From Planctomycetes bacterium ADurb.Bin069 (GTDB taxonomy: Bacteria; Planctomycetota; UBA8108; UBA8890; UBA8898), in assembly GCA_002070955.1 (NCBI GenBank), contig MWEK01000013.1, positions 1 to 64,000 on the forward strand: 64,000 nt of DNA, in the 5' to 3' direction. The notes under the pieces are model-generated. The model was not told the DNA's origin. It worked only from the letters and a program-made list of their open reading frames with translations, and did no database searches. Shown in pieces: positions 8,101-15,585 of this stretch. The position numbers were made by a program, and so were the translations under genes. How positions within the stretch are numbered: position 1 is the first letter of the stretch; the number at the start of each line of letters is the position of its first letter.

Positions 8101-11100
8101 GGTCGCAGGCCGCGCGCCTCCACCTTGGCATCGGGGGGCAGTTCCGCCCTCAGGCTCGCCGCCGCTCCGGCCAGAAGCCCCGCAAGCACGGAGTTGCCGC
8201 CGGCTTCGGTTCGGACCGCCGCCGTGCACTCCACCTGAAGCGTGTGCGCCCCCCGGCCTTTGATCTGCACGAAAGGCACCATGACGCCTTCGGCAACCAG
8301 GGGCGCCTGTCCGACGCCGGCCGGAATCCCATCGATGAGGATGTTCTCGAGCTGCGCCCCGTCGAAGGGCAGCGGCACCGCCACCCATCCGGCGGCCAGC
8401 ACGTTGACCGCGATCACGCCCTTGATCCTCGCGGTCCCGCCCTCGATCGTGAGCGCGTACCCGGCCTGGCCCAGCGCCAGGTCGCAAGGCGGCGGCGCCT
8501 CCTCGGCCGCCTTTTCCGGATTGGCGAGTTGCCACAGTCGGCGGAAACACGCGTACGGCAGGAACACCTTCTCGGCACCGCTCGGCACGATGGGAAACAG
8601 GCCGGGATCGTAAGCGATGATCGCGCCTTCGGCCGGACCGAACACATCGTCCGCGGCCTCGGCCGCATGCCCGCCGGCGGCCAGCGCCGCCGCGAGCAGC
8701 AACACGGCCCCTGCCCGGATTTCCGCCTTCCCGGCCGAACGCGCCAGGCCGCGCGCCGCGGCCCGCGCCGCGGCGATGACGAGGCCCGCGCCCAGGGCAA
8801 GCACAAGCCCCTCGCACAGCGGCACGGCGACGAGCGGCGACTTGATTCCCAGCGCGAAGGGCGCGCACGTCCCCGCGGCGAGCAGGGCGAGCATCACCGC
8901 CAGGAAGCGCCCGAACCGGCAGCGCGCGAAGAGCATGAGTCCGGCGAGAACGCCGACAACGCCCATCGCCCGCACCGCGAACTGCCGCCACCGCCGCTCG
9001 CCGTACAGGAAAGTGATCGTCCCTCCATCGCCGATCTTCGCGGCTTCGATGCGCCGGCCCTCGGCCGGGAAGTTGCAGAGCGGCAACGCGCTCCCCCACG
9101 CCGCGGCGCGCTCCTCCTTGGGCGCGAGCCTTCCCTGCGCCGCGACGGCGTCGGGCCGGCGCGCCCCCCGGCGCTCCTCGACGGTCAGCGGCGCCGGCGC
9201 GTTCCAATTCACCAACGGCTGCCTTGGCCCGAAAACAGTCAGGAGGGGCAGGCGTCCGCGGGCAAGACGTCCGAAGAACGTCTCGGCAAAGGAGGTCATT
9301 GATGCCTCGTTCCGGGCGTCGCTCGCGCGGAAGCCGCCGTCGCCAAGAAGCTGGAAGAGATACTCCGGCGGATAGCTCACCGACCAGACGGTCTCGCCCA
9401 CCGGCATGCCGGGAAAGCGCGGCGCCTGCTCGCGCCACACGCCCGAGCGCCCGAGCGCGGCGCCCGCGCCGCCGACCCGCTCGTACGTCACCGTCACCGT
9501 CGCGTAGGACTGCGGCGGCAGGGGCACGGCGATGGTGTTCGCGGCGGCGGCCGCGGGCTTGGAGATGACGGTGCGAATGGGCTCGCCGTTGACCGTCACG
9601 CCGAGGACGCGGGCGCCCGGCGGCAGTTCCACCCTGAAATCCTGGTCCCGCGAGTAGGCAAGCAGCAGCTCCGCCTGGGTGCGCGTCACGCCCTCCCTGC
9701 CGATCGTCGTCGCGAGCATCATCCGCCGCACGAGCCGCTGCAAGACCGGCGCCCTGCCGTGCACGACGCACCGCAGCGTGCCGGGCTCGCCCCGGGCCTT
9801 GAACCGGTAGGCCGAGAGCACGCGCCCGATGCGCCACGGCTCCGCGAACTCCGGCACGTCGTCGACATCGGCGGGGGTCAGGCCCTCCGGCGCGGGCGCG
9901 CCGAGTTCCACCGGCCCCTGGCTCTGGAGCACCAGCAGACGCTCGCCTCCGAACACCGCCGCGCCCTTCGCGGCCTCGACCGCGACCACCGGAACGGGGA
10001 ACTCGCCGTCGCCCTCGCGCGGCGCGTCGAACTCCACGCGGAACTGCCGCGTTCCGAGCCACGGCACCCCGAACCTGACGATCCGCCCCTCGGGGTCCGG
10101 CTCGATCTCCTTGATGCCATCGCCCAGGATCACCGTGTTGGGCCCGGCGATGGCGGGCAGACGCACGAAGATGCTTCCGAGCGGCCGGTCGACGGCCGTG
10201 AGCCGAAAGTCGACCCGCACGCGCAGCACGCGCTCCAGCGCGAGGAGGTGAGTCACGGCCTGGTACTCGCCGCGCGGCGCGCGCCTGACCAGGGTGAAAC
10301 CGAGCGCCGGCGCGGGCGCCCGCGTCGTGAGCGCCGCGATGAGCGCGAGGCCCTGTTCCCCGGCCATCGCCCCCAGGCCGCGGGCCTCGATCTCGCCGGC
10401 CTCCAGAGTCCGCCACTGGGACAGCGCGCCCATCTGCGCGTCCAAGCTGGGAGGAATCGCGATGCCCAGGTCGCAGCGGTTCCGCTCCGCGCCCGGGCAC
10501 AAGGGCAGCGCTAACGCGAGATCCGTGCGCTCCCAGACGCGGTTCTCGCCGAAGGTCGGGTGTTCCAACCGCGCCTGGAGATCGATGAAACCGCCGCGCC
10601 CCACGGCCCTGCCCAGCAGAACCTCGACCCGGGAGGACTCCGCGCCCTCGCGGACCGTGTAGGCGATGGCGTGCGGCGCCGCGCCCTCGGCGGAACGTTC
10701 TTCCAGCAGCGTCAACTTCCACGGGGCGGGCACGTCCAGCGCGAGGCGGTGCAGCCGGCCCTCCCGCACGCCGGCGCGCAGTACGCCCGCGATGCTGACG
10801 TTCGTCTCGCCGACGAGCGCCAACAGCGTGGACTGGGTCTCGAAAACGAGGCGCAGCGGCGTCACGCGCACCGTCACGCGGGCATCGGGCGAGGCGTAGG
10901 CGTAGGCACGCGCGATCGTCGCGCCGCCGTCCACGGTCTCGCCCGTGTCGATGCCGGGCCCGAGGCATCCATCGCCCGGCGCCACCTCCTGGAGCCCCGC
11001 GGACGCTTCCACCGCGATCTCGGCGCCCGACGGCGCGTAGAGCGCCAAGATGCCCGTGTCAGCGTAAGCGTCGGCGACGGCCGGCGCGCCGAGTTCGTAA

Positions 11101-12128
11101 CGTTCGCCGGGCGCCTCCAAGAGGCCCCTCGCCGCGAAGGCGACCTCGCCGAGCATGGGCTCGTTGAGCAGCACCCGCAGCCCCGCCTCGGTCCGGGTCC
11201 AAGAGTGAACCAGCGGACCGGCGATGGCCAGGACGCGCGCGCCGGGCGGCTCCGTGAGGAAGAGCGTGTCGGTTTTGCGCCGCGCGATCTCGATCCGGGC
11301 GCTCCACGTAAAGACCGGATTGTCGCCGCGCGGGACGTAAGCGATCACGTGCGCGGCCGAGAGCAGCGTCTCGCGCTCGGCGCGGCTCTTCGTGCGCCGC
11401 CACGCCAGCTTGAACTCCCGAGCCGCGCCGAGGCCCAGCTCGAGCCGCGTCGACTCGCCTTTCGGAAGGCAGGTCAGAAACGCCGGGGCCGCGGTCGCCT
11501 CCACCGCCCCCGGCACATCGAGAACGAATCTCGCGCTCGGCGCCGACGCCAGCCTCCCCTCGACGATGGCGCGGTCTTCCTCCTCGCGAATGCCCAGCGT
11601 GAACCCGACGTCGAGCCGATGGGTTCCCTTGCCGCGAAGGAGCAGGTACGCCCGCGGCGCAGGCTGCCCGTCCCGCGCCGCGCCGTTCTCGGCGATGATC
11701 CACCCCGGCGCATCGTCCAGCAGGACCGACCCCAGGTTCGGGAAACCGCTCCCCAGATCGCATCGCACCCAGCCATCGGCGGCCGCGACGATCGTGCCCG
11801 CTCCGCGCACCTTCACGGCGTCGCCGGCGATGGTCCCCTCGTAGCTGATCTCCATCACGGCCGCCTCGATGGGCGGCAGCGCCGGCGGCGTCTCCGGGCG
11901 GATGTTGACGGCGGCGGCGGCGGCGAGCGCGCGGTACTCCTCCAGGGACATGACGACGCCATCGCGCTTGTCCCGGGTGAGTTCGCGGAACTCCGCGTAC
12001 GGGACGAAGATCTCGCGGATGCACGGCGGAGCGTCCGGCGGCGCCGCCGCCACGGACGTCGCCGCTCCCAGCAGAAGCGCGCTCCACAGCACCGCCCCGA
12101 TCGCGTGCCTGCGCTCAAGGTGCGTCAT
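5169..12128 (-). CDS. 2319-aa secreted/membrane giant with two fused FVPY-motif modules
   Basis: Function unknown. Residues 1-29 are a signal peptide, followed by IFVPYAEFRELTR and a degenerate second motif, then about 950 residues of beta-strand-rich, repetitive sequence. Hydrophobic segments follow at about 1049-1125. Immediately after comes a second signal-peptide-like stretch (AVLLLAAALAAGGHAAEA, about 1135) and KVFLPYACFRRLW (about 1184), and a second beta-rich half. Near the C-terminus are Arg/Gln-rich helical segments likely to be coiled coil (about 2050-2200), and one TM at about 2284 with a short basic tail. The layout is two copies of the module in the upstream gene joined end to end. 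The start overlaps the upstream stop (ATGA, 12125-12128), so translation is coupled. It is the last gene of the sigma-factor set. Similar huge proteins occur in Planctomycetota-like genomes as hypotheticals, to my knowledge without an assigned role. Confidence 0.85.
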   Translation of the reverse strand: MTHLERRHAIGAVLWSALLLGAATSVAAAPPDAPPCIREIFVPYAEFRELTRDKRDGVVMSLEEYRALAAAAAVNIRPETPPALPPIEAAVMEISYEGTIAGDAVKVRGAGTIVAAADGWVRCDLGSGFPNLGSVLLDDAPGWIIAENGAARDGQPAPRAYLLLRGKGTHRLDVGFTLGIREEEDRAIVEGRLASAPSARFVLDVPGAVEATAAPAFLTCLPKGESTRLELGLGAAREFKLAWRRTKSRAERETLLSAAHVIAYVPRGDNPVFTWSARIEIARRKTDTLFLTEPPGARVLAIAGPLVHSWTRTEAGLRVLLNEPMLGEVAFAARGLLEAPGERYELGAPAVADAYADTGILALYAPSGAEIAVEASAGLQEVAPGDGCLGPGIDTGETVDGGATIARAYAYASPDARVTVRVTPLRLVFETQSTLLALVGETNVSIAGVLRAGVREGRLHRLALDVPAPWKLTLLEERSAEGAAPHAIAYTVREGAESSRVEVLLGRAVGRGGFIDLQARLEHPTFGENRVWERTDLALALPLCPGAERNRCDLGIAIPPSLDAQMGALSQWRTLEAGEIEARGLGAMAGEQGLALIAALTTRAPAPALGFTLVRRAPRGEYQAVTHLLALERVLRVRVDFRLTAVDRPLGSIFVRLPAIAGPNTVILGDGIKEIEPDPEGRIVRFGVPWLGTRQFRVEFDAPREGDGEFPVPVVAVEAAKGAAVFGGERLLVLQSQGPVELGAPAPEGLTPADVDDVPEFAEPWRIGRVLSAYRFKARGEPGTLRCVVHGRAPVLQRLVRRMMLATTIGREGVTRTQAELLLAYSRDQDFRVELPPGARVLGVTVNGEPIRTVISKPAAAAANTIAVPLPPQSYATVTVTYERVGGAGAALGRSGVWREQAPRFPGMPVGETVWSVSYPPEYLFQLLGDGGFRASDARNEASMTSFAETFFGRLARGRLPLLTVFGPRQPLVNWNAPAPLTVEERRGARRPDAVAAQGRLAPKEERAAAWGSALPLCNFPAEGRRIEAAKIGDGGTITFLYGERRWRQFAVRAMGVVGVLAGLMLFARCRFGRFLAVMLALLAAGTCAPFALGIKSPLVAVPLCEGLVLALGAGLVIAAARAAARGLARSAGKAEIRAGAVLLLAAALAAGGHAAEAADDVFGPAEGAIIAYDPGLFPIVPSGAEKVFLPYACFRRLWQLANPEKAAEEAPPPCDLALGQAGYALTIEGGTARIKGVIAVNVLAAGWVAVPLPFDGAQLENILIDGIPAGVGQAPLVAEGVMVPFVQIKGRGAHTLQVECTAAVRTEAGGNSVLAGLLAGAAASLRAELPPDAKVEARGLRPGAGDSSEAKPVAVERGANATLATVDLGGADRIELAWSFPKIEGQKGSQIESAAYACLALVDGGFTVERRERVRVAGRPIDALLYTIEGAWRVTDVAGADVAEWSVLRGEGGAERLQIFFARPVLGAELVIRGRALLDGRGALATLTPKDAVAQETYVGLRHGHLARFAPDVLAGMQRATREDLARRFGVAAEAFPDRLYHVYGSGAGQMLASEPMPAEFAATTRAAVVIELDRCVLWVRSRYEVTGPGPLRHVAAVPRGWSVRSVACDDLRDWRTVTQGEDTRLVATFAERAATGTEITWRAERLWDAPPEIVELSEPVTQGVPRESMHAAFAAADELDLAVREAGRLIAAPPETWPEWAPLPALASLRFALRSPRSEGSEAARPLAVAVGRRASRLSALAVSFVRAAEDSLEVSARIVFRIRNAGRDRFRVALPPGAELVSIATRNQRSREVRAGAGGPEIEITLQSPVVGEHAVDIMYRLPRDGGVPRVTPIALFDGASRLEDVDQYVGVLQTGAAFVADAGAAGLVRVEAENVPYLPEGVSPGSLKPTYRATALDWSLALAEEAIEVAEGAAAIVVLAELTTVVGEDGTARTRAVYSVKNRMLQFLLLELPEEVSLWGVMLNGKAVAVGEAAGPGAGKVLRVPVEHVGAGSLDLEVMVQYEERRLELPALRGTAALAAPRVRDTPVLETIWNVQFPDGYRVALSGGTMREVVGSMHYARKVRYLLEQHEKIARTAASADSRRVREQARRDMARLEQVLGDSVTELAASNRSSWEVGNAARLGRSDVQAQWNANDALILRSKEVQRALKEGKQAQAEQRRTPTKREQAELDAANFMQQGWSFNVVHESARKTPAKPGAEDAAAPSVQGLALEPREPEVETAAPAAVDESKGLAPVPEALLAATTPGLEVAPAAKGGVAYTFHAQGGDARLAMVFTRRDAAPRALSLLALLAALGACLWLARREKQARGGEGARP

Positions 12129-15100
12129 GGCCGGTTCCTCTCGGCGTCATCCGCGGGTCCCTCGAAAGACGGCGGCGGATCGAGCGGCAAGTCCTCAAGG
12201 AAGGGGTCCGCCTCGGGCGCCGCCGCCACGGCTAAGTCCGCGACGGCTTCGCGGCGCCGGGCCCGCGCCGCGCGCACCGCTCCCGCGATCCACGCCACGC
12301 CGATGCCGACGACGCCGCCCGCAAGCAGCGACGCGCAGAGCTCCACCGCGGGCCCCTCGACGAACCACGTCAAGGCGAGCGGCGCCAAGACCAGCACGCA
12401 CAGCAGCGCGGTCTTCGACGCGCGCTTCCGGGCCGCCAGCACGCCTCCGACGGCCGCGGCGGCGAGAAAGAGCGCGAAGTCGGCGGCGCTGAAGAGCGTG
12501 CGCCCCGCATAGAAGCAGCGCAGCGTCCCGCGGGGGGCGAGGCTCTCGAACTCGTGGAGCGCGCCTCGGAGCGGGATCGCCACGTCGCCGGCGGGCGCGC
12601 GCGGCGCCTGCGCCGCCGCGCCGGCGTCCGCCTCCACCACGGCCTTGAGGAGATCCTCGAAGCGCCGCCACAGGCGCGGCGCCCCGCGCCACCCGGGGCG
12701 CAGCGTTCCGCCCCACCCGAGGTAAACGAAGTCGGGCGGCAGGTACAGTTCGACCTCCAGCTTGCCGACCGGGATGTTCTCGAGGATTTCCGGGGACGCG
12801 AAGCTCACGCTCCCGAGAAGCCCCATGGCGCCCTCGCCGAGGGGTTCCTCGTAGACGACCACGACGGGAAACGTGCCGCCGGAACCCGCCGAGGCCGGGA
12901 TTTGGACAAGGCGCGTATCCGGGTCCTCCTTGCGCAGGCGCGGCTTCTGCGCCTTGCCGTCGACGCTCAAGGAGAGGATGTCCGCGCCGCGGCCGAACTT
13001 GAGCGCCAGATACTGGCGCTCCGCGTTCTGGACCATGAGCACGGCCTCGGTCTTCAGTCGGAGCTGCTCGGAGAGAACGCTTCGCATCCTCAGCAGGCTG
13101 ACGACGGTGGTCGCGAGGGTCTCGTACTCGTAGCGCGTCAATTGGATGTCGAGTCCGGGATCGGGCGCGAAATACCGAAACGCCCGATATATCCGGCCTT
13201 GCCTGAGTTTGTCGGGCAGATCGCTCGCATCGATCGCCTCCATGTTGCGCGGCTGATCGGCGATCTCGAGGGTGCCTTCCTTCCGGATGGCGACGAAGCC
13301 GTTATGCGCGCGCGCGTCGCGCGCCTCGATGAACTGGACCTCGTAGGCGAACGGCCGCCCCGTCTGGAGGGCCTTCAGGTCCGTTTCGTGGGTGATCGTC
13401 ACGGGAACGGCGCCGAGGACCGGCGCCTGGAGGGTCAGCTCCCACAGGCTCCGGCCCTGATCGCTCGAAAGCCGGCGCAGCTCCTTCTTGGCGCCCGCCT
13501 CGACCTTGAGCAGATTGTCGAGGGTGGCGGGCGCGCTGAAGGTCAGCCGATCGACGGCGGCGTACAGCACCTCGAAATCGAGGTAGTGCGTCACGGCGAT
13601 GCCGCCGTCGCGGATCTCGATGAGGTGCTGCGCAAGCACGTCGATCTCGGTCTGCTTGGCCTCGAGGCGCACCGTCACCGCGGGACCCGCCTCGCGGTAG
13701 CCGTAGGTGAGCGGCAGGCCCGCCTCCGGTCCCAGTTGGTTCATGATGCCGGACTTGAAGAGCGCATCGACGTCGGCCGACGTCATGGCGCGGCGCTCGA
13801 CCGTGCTCACGTTGAAGGCCTTCGGCGCGCTGACGCCGAAGATGCCGCGGTCCTGGCCGGAGTCCGCGACGACGGGCGCCGCCAGGGTGACGGCGCCGGC
13901 GGCGGCCGAGCCCTGCGCCGTGAACTTGAAAGGCAGCTTGAAGGCGCCGAGCGCCTTGGACTTCAGGTTCACCGCGATGGTCTTCAGGCCGTCCCGCTCC
14001 TCGGACGCCTGGGCGTCCTCGACGGCGTTCTCGGCGCCGATCTGGACGATGTTCCAACGCGCCGGCACCTTCAGGAGCAGCCGGAAGACGCCCGCCTTGG
14101 CGATGTCGTAGTCGACCCAGCCGGTCCAGACATCCTCTTCGCGGCCGAGCGACACGACCGATGTCGTCGTCGAGCGGATGCTGGGCGTGATCTTCTCCAC
14201 GGCCACGCCGAGCGCGAGCGGCTGCGCCAGGTACCTGAACCCCACCCCCGGGCCGCCGCGCAGAGCCTCGGGCACCTCCTCCTTGTCGAGCTGGCTCAGC
14301 CCGGTGGTCGCCGCGACGCGCACGTCCAGGCCGTTGTCGTGGCTGAACACGACCCAGCCGGCCTCGCGGATGACATCCTCGACGCGCGGAAAAGGCACGG
14401 CGAGCGACGCGGGCGTTTCGGCGAGAATCCGCTCGAAGGTCAGAGCCAGCCGATACGCGCCGGCCCCGCGGGCCGCCTCCTTGAGCGCCGTGTGCAGGGT
14501 CACGAGAAGCGTGTCGCCCTCCTGGGACCATTCCCGGATGTTGTCGCCCTTGACCGAGAGGAGCCGCGTGTTCTCGGGCGCCTTGAGCTTGAGCGTCCCG
14601 ACCTCGCCGCGGACGACCTGGTACTCCACGTCCGTCGCGATCCGCAGGATGCGCTCGCCGAGGTAGGCTCTTATGGCCTGGGAAGCGAGGACGACGGCGG
14701 CGCCCTCGGCGACCTTGCCGGCCGGCGGCATCACGCTGACGGCCAGCTCGGAGGCATTGCCGAGGAAGGCAAGGACCTTCGTCGCCCCGCCGCCGGCGCT
14801 CGTCTCCGCCACCGCCAGGGCGGGCCGGACCTCGACCCGCGCGCCCTCTTCGGGAATCGTGAGCTCGAGCCGCGAGATCGCCGCCGGCACGATACCGAAG
14901 GAGAAGGTCTTCTTGCCGGGCTCTTGGGCCACGCGCACCACGAAGGCCAGCGTCGCCTTGTAGGCCCCCGGCCCGGGCAGGAAGACCGCGTAGGCCTCGC
15001 CCTGCGCGGCGAAGACGGCCCGGGAGTCGGACAGATCCGCGCGCTCGAGCGCCACGTTCTTGAGGGGCAGGGCAAGCTCGCACCAGCCTTTCCTGAGCGC

Positions 15101-15520
15101 TTCGATGTCGAAGACGACGGTGAACTTCGCCACATCGCCGTGGAGGGCGCCCAGGTAGTGTCCGCCGCGGATCACCGCCGGCGCGGGAGCCTCCTCGGGC
15201 GGGGGCGCGGGCGGCTTGGGCTGCGCCTCCCGCCAGAGCTTCAGGAACTCCTCGTAGGGGAGGAAGATGCCGCGGCCTTCCTTCTCGAAGACATCCTTGA
15301 GCTTCTCGTAGGGCACGTAGAACGCGGATTGGACCACGAGCGCCGGCGGCGGCGCTTCGGCCTCCGCGGCCGGCGCCTCCGGAGCGCCCGGAACGTGGTC
15401 CGGGCCGGTCGCCGCCGCCTGGGGCGCGGCCTCCGCGGCCGCCTCGGCGGCGGCGCACGGCCCGCCGCGGCCGTTCAGGACGATTGCCGTGATCAACGCG
15501 AGACGCAGCGTCCTTCCCAT
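12125..15520 (-). CDS. 1131-aa secreted membrane protein with VPY/FLPY motif pair
   Basis: Function unknown. A signal peptide (MGRTLRLALITAIVLNG) leads into a Pro/Ala-rich linker. A clear motif pair follows: FYVPYEKLKDVFEKEG, then IFLPYEEFLKLWREAQ, at about residues 67-100. Roughly 880 residues of beta-rich sequence follow. The C-terminus has three hydrophobic segments (about 1010-1090) and an acidic/Pro tail, probably cytoplasmic. The frame stays open far upstream, but ATG 15520 has AGGAG at the right distance and begins a typical signal peptide. The gap to the VWA gene is 65 bp; the stop overlaps the start of the giant gene by 4 bp. The motif pair is shared with both halves of that giant, making these three copies of one module family. 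A role as an envelope structure or sensor is inference from context only. Confidence 0.85.
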   Translation of the reverse strand: MGRTLRLALITAIVLNGRGGPCAAAEAAAEAAPQAAATGPDHVPGAPEAPAAEAEAPPPALVVQSAFYVPYEKLKDVFEKEGRGIFLPYEEFLKLWREAQPKPPAPPPEEAPAPAVIRGGHYLGALHGDVAKFTVVFDIEALRKGWCELALPLKNVALERADLSDSRAVFAAQGEAYAVFLPGPGAYKATLAFVVRVAQEPGKKTFSFGIVPAAISRLELTIPEEGARVEVRPALAVAETSAGGGATKVLAFLGNASELAVSVMPPAGKVAEGAAVVLASQAIRAYLGERILRIATDVEYQVVRGEVGTLKLKAPENTRLLSVKGDNIREWSQEGDTLLVTLHTALKEAARGAGAYRLALTFERILAETPASLAVPFPRVEDVIREAGWVVFSHDNGLDVRVAATTGLSQLDKEEVPEALRGGPGVGFRYLAQPLALGVAVEKITPSIRSTTTSVVSLGREEDVWTGWVDYDIAKAGVFRLLLKVPARWNIVQIGAENAVEDAQASEERDGLKTIAVNLKSKALGAFKLPFKFTAQGSAAAGAVTLAAPVVADSGQDRGIFGVSAPKAFNVSTVERRAMTSADVDALFKSGIMNQLGPEAGLPLTYGYREAGPAVTVRLEAKQTEIDVLAQHLIEIRDGGIAVTHYLDFEVLYAAVDRLTFSAPATLDNLLKVEAGAKKELRRLSSDQGRSLWELTLQAPVLGAVPVTITHETDLKALQTGRPFAYEVQFIEARDARAHNGFVAIRKEGTLEIADQPRNMEAIDASDLPDKLRQGRIYRAFRYFAPDPGLDIQLTRYEYETLATTVVSLLRMRSVLSEQLRLKTEAVLMVQNAERQYLALKFGRGADILSLSVDGKAQKPRLRKEDPDTRLVQIPASAGSGGTFPVVVVYEEPLGEGAMGLLGSVSFASPEILENIPVGKLEVELYLPPDFVYLGWGGTLRPGWRGAPRLWRRFEDLLKAVVEADAGAAAQAPRAPAGDVAIPLRGALHEFESLAPRGTLRCFYAGRTLFSAADFALFLAAAAVGGVLAARKRASKTALLCVLVLAPLALTWFVEGPAVELCASLLAGGVVGIGVAWIAGAVRAARARRREAVADLAVAAAPEADPFLEDLPLDPPPSFEGPADDAERNRP

Positions 15521-15585
15521 GAGTGGACTCTCCTGGCCGGGCCTTCTCTCCCGATCCGCACGCACTCCCTTCACCGAATTCGATC

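Noticed and set aside
7090..10968. 1292-codon frame in a second minus-strand register inside the giant gene
   Set aside because: Arg/Gly/Ala-rich out-of-frame shadow; the 2319-aa frame has signal peptide, motifs and coupled start.
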